Below are positions 1 to 8,140 of a stretch of 64,000 nucleotides of DNA, piece by piece. Source of the stretch: an uncultured Lentisphaeria bacterium (GTDB lineage: Bacteria; Verrucomicrobiota; Lentisphaeria; Victivallales; UBA1829). The stretch lies in assembly GCA_905197955.1 (NCBI GenBank), contig CAJKAR010000021.1, forward strand, positions 1-64,000, written 5' to 3'. The position numbers were made by a program, and so were the translations under genes. How positions within the stretch are numbered: the stretch's first letter is position 1; each line of letters begins with the position of its first letter. The notes under the pieces were generated by a model, which ran no database searches, was not told the DNA's origin, and was given only the letters and a program-made list of their open reading frames with translations.

Positions 1-136
1 GCGCTGAAAAAACAACTTTTTAACAAGATGAGCCAAAACGTTTTGAAATTGGCTCTTATTTTAGGTCTTTATTTTCCTCCCCCGATAGTGATTGGGGGGG
101 GAAAATTGCTTTCATAGCTGAATAGAGGAGGGAAAG
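1..136. other. Non-coding left edge with two hairpins
   Basis: No gene is visible. An inverted repeat (gagccaa at 30-36 pairing with ttggctc at 49-55) is followed by a T-rich stretch and could be the terminator of a gene left of the window. A C-run/G-run hairpin (about 77-101) follows. A strong gaggaggg ribosome-binding site precedes the ATG at 137. Confidence 0.4.
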
Positions 137-715
137 ATGTTTAGAATTATTTTATTATTTTCTGTTTTGTTCTTATGTATCACTGGCTATTTGCTGATCC
201 CTTTTTCACCACCTAAAGCTATTAATATCTTTGATGCAGTAGAAAAAGCAGACATCGACTATATAAAACAATATATCAAAGATAAAAAAAGGTTAGATGA
301 AATCAATTATTTGGGGCGACCACTATTAGTTCATGTTGCTGCCTATCCTGGTATTACTGTTTCTCAGGGAAAACGAATTTTAAGACTTTTACTTGATGCT
401 GGCTGTGACATAAATATGCAATCTGTTGATGGAAAAAGCCCTTTATTAATGGCTGTTAAAGCGGAAAATCATGAATTAGCTATCTATCTTCTAAGAAGAG
501 GAGCCAATCCAAATTTAGAGGATGAAAATGGTGATACACCTTTAACATGCTATTATAATAATAAAAACACCATTGAGCTGATAGAAAAATTGATTGCGAA
601 TAATGCAGATATAAACCACAAAAACAAGGATAAAATTAATGCAATATCTTTGGCTAGATACTATAATAGGAAAGATATAGAAGATTTGCTTGTAAAAAAA
701 GTGAGTCTACAATGA
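137..715 (+). CDS. Ankyrin-repeat protein with N-terminal membrane or signal segment
   Basis: The 192-residue product starts with a hydrophobic segment (about residues 2-24) that is either an uncleaved anchor or a signal peptide. Ankyrin-like units follow. The clearest is at about residues 98-130 (DGKSPLLMAVKAENHELAIY, then a RRGANPN loop), with weaker units before it (about 58-96) and after it (about 131-190). Ankyrin repeats mediate protein-protein contacts, so the partner and role cannot be told from sequence. The start is fixed by a strong GAGGAGGG site. The gene is much more AT-rich than the metabolic genes after 3400 and sits in a gene-poor tract, consistent with acquired DNA. No operon partner is visible. 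Confidence 0.8.
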   Translation: MFRIILLFSVLFLCITGYLLIPFSPPKAINIFDAVEKADIDYIKQYIKDKKRLDEINYLGRPLLVHVAAYPGITVSQGKRILRLLLDAGCDINMQSVDGKSPLLMAVKAENHELAIYLLRRGANPNLEDENGDTPLTCYYNNKNTIELIEKLIANNADINHKNKDKINAISLARYYNRKDIEDLLVKKVSLQ

Positions 716-1059
716 TTTTCTGACACATTTTGTTGAAAATTCCAAAAGACTCTTTTGTTTTGTATGCGCCCCGTAAGCCCCCATGGTGAGGAGGGGTCAA
801 ATACCCAACTATCCCCATGGTGAGGTATATACAGAATGAAAATCTTGAGGGGAAATAACAAAAGGATGCCGTCTGACGACGATGACTACCCGATGGAATT
901 TCCTCTTCATAATAAAGAGCCTGAGTTCATTGACTACTGTGCTAAGCTGCGGGAAAATGGTTTGAAGAGTTTGTAAAGCCGGGGATCTGCCCCCTATATT
1001 TCCTATACAAAATTCATGTTTCATAACGGCAGGGAATAGCACGAATCAAAGATAGTTTT
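716..1059. other. 344-bp gap with one possible 46-residue ORF
   Basis: A short open frame at 836-976 (+) would encode 46 residues, beginning MKILRGNNKRMPSDDDDYPM and ending NGLKSL. It has only a modest GAGG site upstream and no recognised homology. The 13-bp sequence ccccatggtgagg occurs twice (779-791 and 813-825). The rest holds nothing I recognise and may be decayed coding DNA. Confidence 0.35.
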
Positions 1060-1425
1060 TTAATAACCTCGTTTCCACCCATAAATATCTTGAATATCAT
1101 GACATATCCCACATATTTTATCAATTAGCTCTTTAAGAGTTTTTACTTCGCGTGATGTTTTCGTGGGAAAATCATAAAGAGAACCTTGCCCTCCAATACA
1201 TGCTCGAATTAAAATTCGTGTGATATTTTCTAATTCTTGACTTGATGGAGAATTTCTCAGTCGTTCAATCGCATATTCAAAGCTATTAAGTTTTGCAGTT
1301 GGAATAATCTTATTTATAAATAGTGAAGTTTCTTGCAGAACATCAACAAGGGTATTAATTTTTGAGCTTGCTTTTAATGAAATTGGCATTTTATTAACCC
1401 CATAACTGATTTTGTCTGTAAGCAT
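1060..1425 (-). CDS. Hypothetical protein, 121 residues
   Basis: I do not recognise a family. The product looks soluble, with no signal peptide or membrane segment, and is predicted mostly helical from alternating hydrophobic and charged residues. It includes a cysteine-containing C-terminal stretch (about residues 97-113). A GAGG motif about nine bases upstream supports the ATG at 1425; a second ATG at codon 13 (MPISLKASS) is also possible. The AT-rich codon use matches the neighbouring ankyrin gene rather than the metabolic genes to the right. A small stand-alone gene in an island beside a tRNA could be an immunity or cargo gene, but nothing in the sequence proves it. Confidence 0.5.
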   Translation of the reverse strand: MLTDKISYGVNKMPISLKASSKINTLVDVLQETSLFINKIIPTAKLNSFEYAIERLRNSPSSQELENITRILIRACIGGQGSLYDFPTKTSREVKTLKELIDKICGICHDIQDIYGWKRGY

Positions 1426-1991
1426 GACAGACGCGCCTCACCCCTAGGTTGGACAACTTTTATGAAAAGATTGGTGTAAAAGCCTTTGAGTTACTATATC
1501 CCACTGTTTGCCGATTACAAGTTCTGAAATAGACTTGATCTGGCATCCGATATTGGAGTGCCGAATGAATCAGCCTGGAGTTGTAAAAATTCACTCCTGG
1601 TTTACTCCGCAGACTGCTGATTGCAAGCTCCGAAAGATGCCGGGCTCATCCTGCCGTTGAACATCTGTGGAGTCTGCAGCCAACTTTTAATGACGATGTG
1701 GATGCGTCAGTCAATTTTCAATTCCGATTTGCAATCACATTTAGGTATGCTATTTTACTCCCTGGGCGGATTCTCTCATAATGTTCCATCATATTGACTG
1801 TAAAATTATTTTAACTGGGAGACATGTCACCTGTTTTTTACTGAAAAACAGAACCATTTATTCCCGCACATGACAATACCGCTATTTCCATTTGGAAAGA
1901 AAAATAGGCTGAACTTTAATTAATACATCATTCTTCCCCCTCTTATTAAGATATAATTGCTTTTTGAGGGGGCAGAATAGGAGATGAACAC
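1426..1991. other. 566-bp gap without recognisable gene
   Basis: All frames are broken by stops within a few tens of codons. I see no RNA gene and no clear promoter apart from the ribosome-binding site at the right end that serves the small gene at 1992. The stretch is probably degraded accessory DNA. Confidence 0.4.
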
Positions 1992-2186
1992 ATGTTATAT
2001 CTTAGATTATTTCTTGTTGTAATTGGTATATTTCTGCCAATAGCAGGAGTGATTTTTATCACCATTCTATCGCAAAATCTTTTAAAAGGTTTTGCTGTGT
2101 TAATTGTTGCTGCTCCTATGATAATTCTGTCCTTTTATCTCGGAAAATCAATCTTGCGTGAAATACGTTCTAAATTCAAAGGGTAA
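1992..2186 (+). CDS. Small membrane protein, 64 residues
   Basis: The product has two hydrophobic segments (about residues 4-26 and 33-51), predicted to span the inner membrane twice, followed by a basic C-terminal tail (LREIRSKFKG) expected to face the cytoplasm. A good AGGAGAT site eight bases before the ATG supports translation. No family is recognised. It lies in the same AT-rich tract as the ankyrin gene and has no close neighbour. Small two-helix proteins of this sort may be toxins, regulators or remnants, and the sequence does not choose between them. Confidence 0.5.
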   Translation: MLYLRLFLVVIGIFLPIAGVIFITILSQNLLKGFAVLIVAAPMIILSFYLGKSILREIRSKFKG

Positions 2187-2982
2187 AATGTATATTTTGT
2201 TCAAAATCCAAAATCGGATGCAGGAATGATTTGTGAGAGTTATATGTTGAGATAACGTCCGGAAAATTGCGCACATATAGAGAGAAAGCACTTGAAAAAA
2301 ACTGTTTTCTGATTGATTATAGTGACCCGACCTGCCGATCCCTTGTGATGGCAAGACGCGAGAAGAGCTGTAATGGCAACACCTGCTTACAATCATTTGA
2401 CCATGTCCAGCAAGAAGAAAAATTACACAAAAGTCCCCAAAGACGAGAAAGTGAAATGTTTTTAAAGAAAATTTCACAGAAAACGGGGGTCTGAATGAAA
2501 AATGGCAGCCATGTGTTCAACTGCACCCTTTTTGCCAGTTAAAATAGAACGATTTTTGAGGCGGAAGAGGCAACGTTTTTCAAATCAGACTGAGGGTGCG
2601 GAAAAAATCTTGATAGAGAAATGTTTTCTGGCCCCCCGTTAAAACAGGGTGTCAGTTATAATTTTTGAACTCAAATCCGGGTCAGAAAAAAGAGGGTGTT
2701 TTTTCATTTCGACCGAGTGCGATACCCCCCACCCATGCCAGTTACACTACAAAAATCAAAGATTGTTCATAATCAACGACTTGCTACTTTAACTGAATTT
2801 TTGGCCTTTTCAGCAAAACTCAGAATTCAGACGCCGGAGTCGTGATTTTCCTCTGAAAAAGACCTTTTTTCAGATTCTGAGTGTGTTTCAAACACACCTC
2901 AACAATTTACGCAAATCCCTTTACGCCAACGACTTTTAGCGCTTTTGAATAAAAGATTCTCTTTTTACCAGAAATCGGAAGG
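2187..2982. other. About 800-bp gene-poor stretch left of the tRNA-Ser scar
   Basis: Only short frames are present. One at 2373-2465 (+) would give a 30-residue lysine-rich peptide, but it lacks a convincing start signal. No RNA gene or mobile-element gene is recognisable. The tract is AT-rich and looks decayed, as expected for the remnant of an integrated element beside a tRNA. Confidence 0.4.
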
Positions 2983-3017
2983 GGAAAAATAAATGGCGGA
3001 GAGAGAGGGATTCGAAC
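2983..3017 (-). repeat. Direct-repeat copy of the tRNA-Ser 3' end (candidate att site)
   Basis: These 35 bases are identical to 3052-3086, which cover the 3' end (CCA, acceptor and part of the T-arm) of the intact tRNA-Ser plus 11 bases beyond it. Such a partial tRNA copy flanking an intact tRNA is the classic footprint of tyrosine-integrase insertion. The two copies are offset by only 69 bp, so what is left is a scar, or one end of a tandem array, and not a complete island. No integrase gene is visible in the window. Confidence 0.65.
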
Positions 3018-3051
3018 GGTTACTGCAGGGGAATACCATTGGGGCAAGGGT

Positions 3052-3086
3052 GGAAAAATAAATGGCGGAGAGAGAGGGATTCGAAC
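3052..3086 (-). repeat. Direct-repeat copy inside intact tRNA-Ser (candidate att core)
   Basis: This is the partner of the 35-bp repeat at 2983-3017. It lies over the 3' end of the functional tRNA-Ser gene and its immediate downstream flank, the usual crossover segment for tRNA-targeting integrases. Confidence 0.6.
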
Positions 3087-3151
3087 CCTCGGTGAGGAAA
3101 CCCCACGGCGGTTTTCAAGACCGCTGCCTTAAACCACTCGACCATCTCTCC
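3063..3151 (-). tRNA. tRNA-Ser (anticodon UGA)
   Basis: On the minus strand the gene starts ggagaga and ends tctctcc-g-cca, giving a perfect seven-pair acceptor stem and an encoded CCA. The anticodon loop reads ct-tga-aa, so the anticodon is UGA, reading UCA-type serine codons. The 89-base length and the long variable arm (gtggggtttcctcac region) are typical of class II tRNA-Ser. The T-arm carries the usual ggttcgaatcc core. Its 3' end is duplicated just downstream. Confidence 0.95.
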
Positions 3152-3271
3152 AAACTTCTCTTGGACTCATAGTTTACACGATATTTCTCATTTTTCAATA
3201 AAAAGATAGCTTTTTTCCTCGTTTTTCTAAAACTCAAAACTCATAAGCTCTCAGAATACACTCAGATAACA

Positions 3272-3298
3272 ATAAAAAAGCCTCACAGATGTGAGGCT
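3272..3298 (-). terminator. Rho-independent terminator after tRNA-Met
   Basis: On the minus strand the stem agcctcac/gtgaggct with a four-base loop is followed by a T-run (A-run at 3274-3279 on the plus strand). It lies directly after the 3' end of tRNA-Met, so tRNA-Met and tRNA-Ser are probably separate transcripts. Confidence 0.75.
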
Positions 3299-3308
3299 GA
3301 ATTCGTTA

Positions 3309-3384
3309 TGGTGGCGGCTACCGGGTTCGAACCAGTGACCTGTGGATTATGATTCCATCGCTCTACCGACTGAGCTAAGCCGCC
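3309..3384 (-). tRNA. tRNA-Met (anticodon CAU)
   Basis: On the minus strand the 76-base cloverleaf starts ggcggct and ends agccgcc-a-cca, with CCA encoded. The loop at-cat-aa gives anticodon CAU. The first acceptor pair is G-C and the body resembles elongator methionine tRNAs. A tRNA-Ile with lysidine-modified CAU cannot be fully excluded from the anticodon alone. Confidence 0.88.
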
Positions 3385-3450
3385 GTATCGTTGTGTCCCT
3401 TAATATAAATCATCTTCCTCGCTTGTCAAGCTGAAATATGGAAAAAATAT

Positions 3451-4509
3451 CTATTTTTCTATGTATTCCGCAAACAGCTTCTTATCACTGGCTTTCATAT
3501 ACGCCTCTTCTCCGGTAATAATACCGTTTTCCATCAGCGTTTTCAATCCGCCATCCATACTGCACATGCCAATTCCACGGTTCGCTTCAATGATGGTACG
3601 GATATTCGAAATCTGACCTTCGCGAATCGTATTCGGTAAACCATCGGTCCAGAGCAGAATCTCATGAACCGCTATCCGGCCGCCGCCGATCTTGCGGCAG
3701 AGAAGCTGCGAGACTACCGCTTGAAGCGATTCCGCCAGCATCGTCCGAATCTGCGCCTGCTCATTCGCTGGAAATGCATCAATTATACGGTCAATGGTCT
3801 TGGGAGCATTATTCGTATGCAATGTTGCAAAAACAAGCATTCCCATCGCCGCACAGGTCAGAGCAAGACGAATCGTCTCCTGTTCCCGCATCTCACCAAT
3901 CAGAACAATATCCGGGTCCGAACGCATCGCTCCGCGCAGGGCGATCGGAAACGATTTGCTGTGAAGTCCTACCTCTCGATGCACAATCGTGCTTCGCTTG
4001 TTCTGATGCACAAACTCAATCGGGTCTTCTATGGTGATAATATGCTTGTCCATCGTCTCGTTAATGTAGTCGATCATGGCGGCAAGTGTCGTCGATTTTC
4101 CGGAACCGGTCGGACCTGTAACAAGAACCAGTCCGCTTTTTATCTTGCAGATATCCAGAAGAATCGGTGGAAGATTCAGATCGGCAACCGTCAGAATCTT
4201 GCTGGGAATCTGACGGAGAACCGCGGCCTGCCCATAATAATTGTACATATAATTACAGCGGAAACGCGCCAGTCCGGGAATCTCATAGGCAAAATCAAGG
4301 TCGTGATTCTTCAGATATGTATCCCAACGGTCCGGCGGAAAACAAATCTCCTTCAACATTTTTTCCATGAATTCCGGTGTGATAATCTTGTCGTTTGCCG
4401 GCTTGAGATTGCCACTCAAACGGTACTTCGCCGGATAGTTGATGGATAAATGAAGGTCGGAACCCTTCAAACTCAGCATCTCCTTCAGATAAGCATCTAT
4501 AATAGCCAT
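3451..4509 (-). CDS. pilT: Type IV pilus retraction ATPase PilT
   Basis: This cytoplasmic hexameric ATPase of the secretion-ATPase superfamily powers pilus retraction. Walker A (GPTGSGKS, about 132-139), the Asp box (TIEDPIEFVH, about 159-168), Walker B with IGEMR (about 203-208) and the His box (TLHTNN, about 229-234) are all intact. The C-terminal part has the IREGQ segment that corresponds to the conserved PilT AIRNLIREGK motif. The 352-residue length is typical. It follows a longer paralogue by 21 bases on the same strand, so the two are probably co-transcribed. Together they may act on type IV pili or on the pseudopilin machinery whose subunits occur at 28116 and 38686. Confidence 0.9.
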   Translation of the reverse strand: MAIIDAYLKEMLSLKGSDLHLSINYPAKYRLSGNLKPANDKIITPEFMEKMLKEICFPPDRWDTYLKNHDLDFAYEIPGLARFRCNYMYNYYGQAAVLRQIPSKILTVADLNLPPILLDICKIKSGLVLVTGPTGSGKSTTLAAMIDYINETMDKHIITIEDPIEFVHQNKRSTIVHREVGLHSKSFPIALRGAMRSDPDIVLIGEMREQETIRLALTCAAMGMLVFATLHTNNAPKTIDRIIDAFPANEQAQIRTMLAESLQAVVSQLLCRKIGGGRIAVHEILLWTDGLPNTIREGQISNIRTIIEANRGIGMCSMDGGLKTLMENGIITGEEAYMKASDKKLFAEYIEK

Positions 4510-4530
4510 TGCTTACATCTCCTCCGCGTC

Positions 4531-6246
4531 TTATTGTTTTCCCGCTGCGGCTGCGGCTTCTGCTTCCCGTGCGGCTTTTTCCGCCATAAACTGCTGCGCC
4601 TGCTGCATGGCATACAGTTTCTTCGTCTGCTCTATGATGGAAGTATCTTTCATATAATACAAGGCTGTTTCGTATGTAATATGTCCCGCTTTGTATTTTT
4701 CCAGCAGATTCTGATCCAGAGTGCACATACCGGCTTTGCTCCCGATCTGCATGGTCGCCGGAAGCTGATAAATTTTCCCTTCGCTAATAATGTTGCCGAC
4801 AGCAATCGTATTAATCAGAATCTCATAGGCAATCGTCAGCCCTCCATTTGCCGCTGGAATCAGCCGCTGGCAGATGATGCCTCGCAAAGAACCCGCAGTC
4901 ATGGCGCGGATCTGCGGCTGCTGTGTGGGAGGAAACACATCAAGAATACGGTTCAGGGTGTTGCCGGCGTCGCAGGTATGCAGAGTTCCGATCACCAGAT
5001 GGCCGGTTTCCGATGCAGTAATGGCGTTTTCAATTGTTTCCAGGTCGTGCATTTCACCAATGACGATAATATCCGGGTCCTCGCGCAAAGCACCTTTCAA
5101 TGCGGCATGATAACTGTTGGTGCATCGGCCGATCTCGCGCTGGGTGATCTGACAGTTTTTCGAGGTCTGAATGATTTCAATCGGATCTTCCACCGTAATA
5201 ATGTGATCCTCGCGATTCTGATTGGCGACTTCCACCATGGCGGCAAGAGTCGTTGTCTTTCCTGAGCCGAGCGGACCAGTAACCAGAATCAAACCGTTGG
5301 TGTAGTCCAGAAGCCTGCGGATATTTTTTGCATCATTCGGCAGAAAACCAAGCTCTTCCAAAGACATAATCTGATCCGGAACCAGACGATAACTCCCGGA
5401 AATTCCATCTTTGTGATACATCAGCGCGGTACGGAAACGGGCTTTGCCAATCTCCAGTCCGAAACTGATATCCTGTTCTCTCCGGAACTTCTCTCTCTGT
5501 TCCTCCGAAAGGAGGGCCAGGTTCAAACGCTGCGAATCCGCATCGGAGACCACCCATTCGGGATCCAGACGCTCCAGCATCAGATTCCGACGGATGAACA
5601 GCGGCGCATTCGAAGATATGTGAAGATCGCTGACTCCATAAGAGCGAAGTCCCACCAGCAGTTGTTTCATGGCTCTGGCAACTTCCTGATCGCTCATGGA
5701 AGAGACATTCCGCAGATCCGGAAGTTCCGTGGAAGATGGATCAAAATCCGAATCATCAATCGTCACCTGCGACCGGGGCGCCGGAGTGGAAACAGCCGTT
5801 TTCGGTCCAGTGGAAGCCCCTCCTTCTGCAACCGTCTTCGATTTCCGCTGATCCACCACCTGCTGCTGATGCGCAACGGCACGCCGCAGTTTTTCAAACA
5901 GATCTTCCGGTTCCGGCTCCGATTCCATTCCCGTCGAAGCCGGAGATGGTGCCGATGCCTCTTCCTGATCCGGAACAGAAGCATCCACCTGCTGCTGAAA
6001 CAGTTCAGGAACCGCTCCGGCAGCGGCCTGTTCCTGCGCATAGGTAATCACCTCCTCCAGCTGAGAGGCCCAGGTTTTCGCGTCCTCTTCGGAAGCCCCT
6101 TCACAGAGAATATTCAGAATCTCCTGCGCATAAGTCATGACATCCGGGGATCCGCCCAGAGCATCATTGATCTCGATCCCTTTTTCAAGCGTAATCAACT
6201 GATTGTCAATCAACGCACTCAAAAACCACTGCACTTCCGACTGCAT
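4531..6246 (-). CDS. PilT/PilU-like ATPase with long N-terminal extension
   Basis: Residues from about 190 to 571 form a PilT-type ATPase: Walker A GPLGSGKT (about 324-331), ITVEDPIEI, IVIGEMHD and GTLHTCD. The first 190 residues are unusual. Residues 1-75 look like a small helical domain rich in acidic residues, and 80-190 form a Pro/Ser/Glu/Ala-rich linker. The C-terminus ends in an Ala/Glu-rich tail. A standard PilT has about 350 residues, so about 200 have been added at the front. The gene lies upstream of pilT in the same transcription unit. It may be an accessory retraction motor in the manner of PilU, with the extension targeting it to a partner, but that role is inferred from position and homology only. 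Confidence 0.8.
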   Translation of the reverse strand: MQSEVQWFLSALIDNQLITLEKGIEINDALGGSPDVMTYAQEILNILCEGASEEDAKTWASQLEEVITYAQEQAAAGAVPELFQQQVDASVPDQEEASAPSPASTGMESEPEPEDLFEKLRRAVAHQQQVVDQRKSKTVAEGGASTGPKTAVSTPAPRSQVTIDDSDFDPSSTELPDLRNVSSMSDQEVARAMKQLLVGLRSYGVSDLHISSNAPLFIRRNLMLERLDPEWVVSDADSQRLNLALLSEEQREKFRREQDISFGLEIGKARFRTALMYHKDGISGSYRLVPDQIMSLEELGFLPNDAKNIRRLLDYTNGLILVTGPLGSGKTTTLAAMVEVANQNREDHIITVEDPIEIIQTSKNCQITQREIGRCTNSYHAALKGALREDPDIIVIGEMHDLETIENAITASETGHLVIGTLHTCDAGNTLNRILDVFPPTQQPQIRAMTAGSLRGIICQRLIPAANGGLTIAYEILINTIAVGNIISEGKIYQLPATMQIGSKAGMCTLDQNLLEKYKAGHITYETALYYMKDTSIIEQTKKLYAMQQAQQFMAEKAAREAEAAAAAGKQ

Positions 6247-6507
6247 AACAAACTCCGCTATTCAAAAATCATCTGTATCCGCTGAAATCATTCCGGAATG
6301 TAAGACGGGATTCCGTGCTTTTCAAATGAAAAAATATTTTTTTTCCATTTGTCCGGAAAAAAAGAACCAGAGCCCCTCCCCTTTCCAGACACATTCACTC
6401 CGTTTTCCCGGATTTTTCTTCTCCGGAGACTTGAAGATTTCCATTCAGGGAATATCTTTACCGGAATCATTTTCAGAAAAATACGAAAAGGAGATCAGAT
6501 AGATAAA

Positions 6508-6984
6508 ATGACGGAACCACTTTATCACGTCACACTCGTCGCGCCGGAAATTCCCCAGAACACCGGAAATATCGGGCGCATCTGCTGCTGTACGGAATGC
6601 AGGCTGCATCTTGTGGAGCCGATTTCGTTTTCTCTGGAAGACAAATACGTCCGCCGCGCCGGAATGGATTACTGGCGCCATGTCGATTTCATGCGCCATG
6701 CCTCCTGGGAAGAGTTTGAACGATTCGCAGGAAAAGCCCCTCTCTACTTCTTTTCGACAAAGGCAAAAAAACTTTACTGGGATTGTCCAATGGAACCGGG
6801 ATCCTTTCTGATCTTCGGCAGCGAAAGCCACGGTCTGCCGCAGGAACTCCACGATCGTTTTCACGACTTTTTCTACACTCTGCCCATGCCGGGCAATTTT
6901 CACCGCAGCCTGAATCTGGCAAATTCGGTTGCCGTCACAGTCTACGAGGGACTCCGCAGAAAATTCACATCCGCCGGAGCGTAA
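6508..6984 (+). CDS. trmL: tRNA (cytidine/uridine-34-2'-O)-methyltransferase TrmL
   Basis: The 158-residue protein belongs to the SPOUT family. The N-terminal APEIPQNTGNIGR motif, FGSESHGLP (about residues 107-115) and the C-terminal LNLANSVAVTVYE segment that forms the trefoil-knot AdoMet site are all present. TrmL methylates the ribose of the wobble base in certain leucine tRNAs. I chose the ATG at 6508 because an AAAGGAGA site lies upstream and the family starts at this point; the frame remains open further left without family similarity. It converges with trxB and has no operon partner. Confidence 0.9.
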   Translation: MTEPLYHVTLVAPEIPQNTGNIGRICCCTECRLHLVEPISFSLEDKYVRRAGMDYWRHVDFMRHASWEEFERFAGKAPLYFFSTKAKKLYWDCPMEPGSFLIFGSESHGLPQELHDRFHDFFYTLPMPGNFHRSLNLANSVAVTVYEGLRRKFTSAGA

Positions 6985-6987
6985 CAA

Positions 6988-7029
6988 AACAAAAAAAAGT
7001 GCAGAGCTCCTTTCCCGGAAAACTCTGCA
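6988..7029 (-). terminator. Terminator after trxB
   Basis: On the minus strand, stem tgcagag/ctctgca is followed by a run of eight T (plus-strand A at 6991-6998). It lies about 12 bases past the trxB stop, between two convergent genes. Confidence 0.7.
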
Positions 7030-7041
7030 GCATCTGAGGAA

Positions 7042-7959
7042 TTATTCCTCAAGCCAGCGCTCGGCATCAATGGCGGCGCGAGCGCCCATTCCTGCGGCGG
7101 TAATTGCCTGACGATACCGTTTATCGGCACAGTCGCCGGCGGCAAATACTCCATCGATGGAGGTGCGGGAGGTGGCACCTTCCAGAGCAATATATCCGGC
7201 TTCGTCCATGTCGAGCTGTCCGACGAACGCCTTGGTATTGGGAACATGGCCCAGAGCGACAAACACGCCCTTGCAATCAATCGTTGAGTCGGCGCCGGTC
7301 TGAAGGTTCTGAACCTTGACACCTTCGACCTCTTTTCCGCCGAACACTTCCGTAACAACGGAATTCCAGACGAATTTGATCTTCGGATTTTTCATGGCAC
7401 GTTCCGCCATGATCTTTGATGCGCGAAGAGCATCGCGTCTGTGAATGACCGTGACCTCGGAAGCGAAGCGGGTCAGAAAGTTTGCCTCCTCCATGGCGGA
7501 ATCTCCACCGCCGATCACCACTACCGGCAGACCGCGGTAAAATGCGCCGTCGCAGGTAGCGCAGGCGGAAACACCACTGTTTTTGAATTTTTCCTCCGAC
7601 TCCAGCCCGAGCCAGCGGGGACTGGAACCGGTAGCAACGATCAGTGCCTTGCACTCCACGGTATCCCCGGAAGAGAGATGCAATTTGTGGGGACCGCCCG
7701 GTTTGAGTTCCGCGGATTCCACGGTCTCGCTCAGGAACTCGACGTTGAAGTGCGATGCCTGTTCCTGCATTTTCGTCATCAGTTCATATCCGTTCACGGC
7801 ATCCGGAAAACCGGGAAAGTTTTCCACATCGGTCGTCTGTGTCAGCAATCCGCCCGGCAGGGGACCCGCAATCAGCAGAGGATTCAGATTTGCACGTCCG
7901 GCATATACCGCAGCGGTCAGTCCGGCAGGTCCGGTTCCGACAATCACAACATTTCTCAT
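7042..7959 (-). CDS. trxB: Thioredoxin reductase
   Basis: This FAD- and NADPH-dependent enzyme reduces thioredoxin in the cytoplasm. The 305-residue product has the FAD-binding GTGPAG near residue 8, the redox-active CATC at about 133-136, the NADPH-binding GGGDSAMEEA at about 150, HRRD, and a C-terminal FAAGDC segment. The ATG at 7959 is preferred over the ATG at 8019 because AAAGGAGC lies at ideal distance and MRNVVIVGTGPAG is where the family begins. It is transcribed alone and ends at a terminator. Confidence 0.95.
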   Translation of the reverse strand: MRNVVIVGTGPAGLTAAVYAGRANLNPLLIAGPLPGGLLTQTTDVENFPGFPDAVNGYELMTKMQEQASHFNVEFLSETVESAELKPGGPHKLHLSSGDTVECKALIVATGSSPRWLGLESEEKFKNSGVSACATCDGAFYRGLPVVVIGGGDSAMEEANFLTRFASEVTVIHRRDALRASKIMAERAMKNPKIKFVWNSVVTEVFGGKEVEGVKVQNLQTGADSTIDCKGVFVALGHVPNTKAFVGQLDMDEAGYIALEGATSRTSIDGVFAAGDCADKRYRQAITAAGMGARAAIDAERWLEE

Positions 7960-8140
7960 GACAAGCTCCTTTTTCAATGAATCAAATTTGACCTGTTTGA
8001 CATATCGGTAATATTGCACGCAATCGCAAATTTCGCAACCAGTGAAAGTTCGTTCCCTCTTTTTTTCTGTACCACATTGAAAAACGCTGTAAAAAACATA
8101 AATTATGTACTGTATTCACTCAAGAAAAAAAGGATTTTTC

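Noticed and set aside
2373..2465. 30-residue lysine-rich frame that might be the start of a transposase
   Set aside because: Too short and without a conserved motif; no inverted repeats or other transposase parts nearby.
2267..2494. 75-codon plus-strand frame
   Set aside because: No ribosome-binding site, no family, and it lies in a decayed tract.
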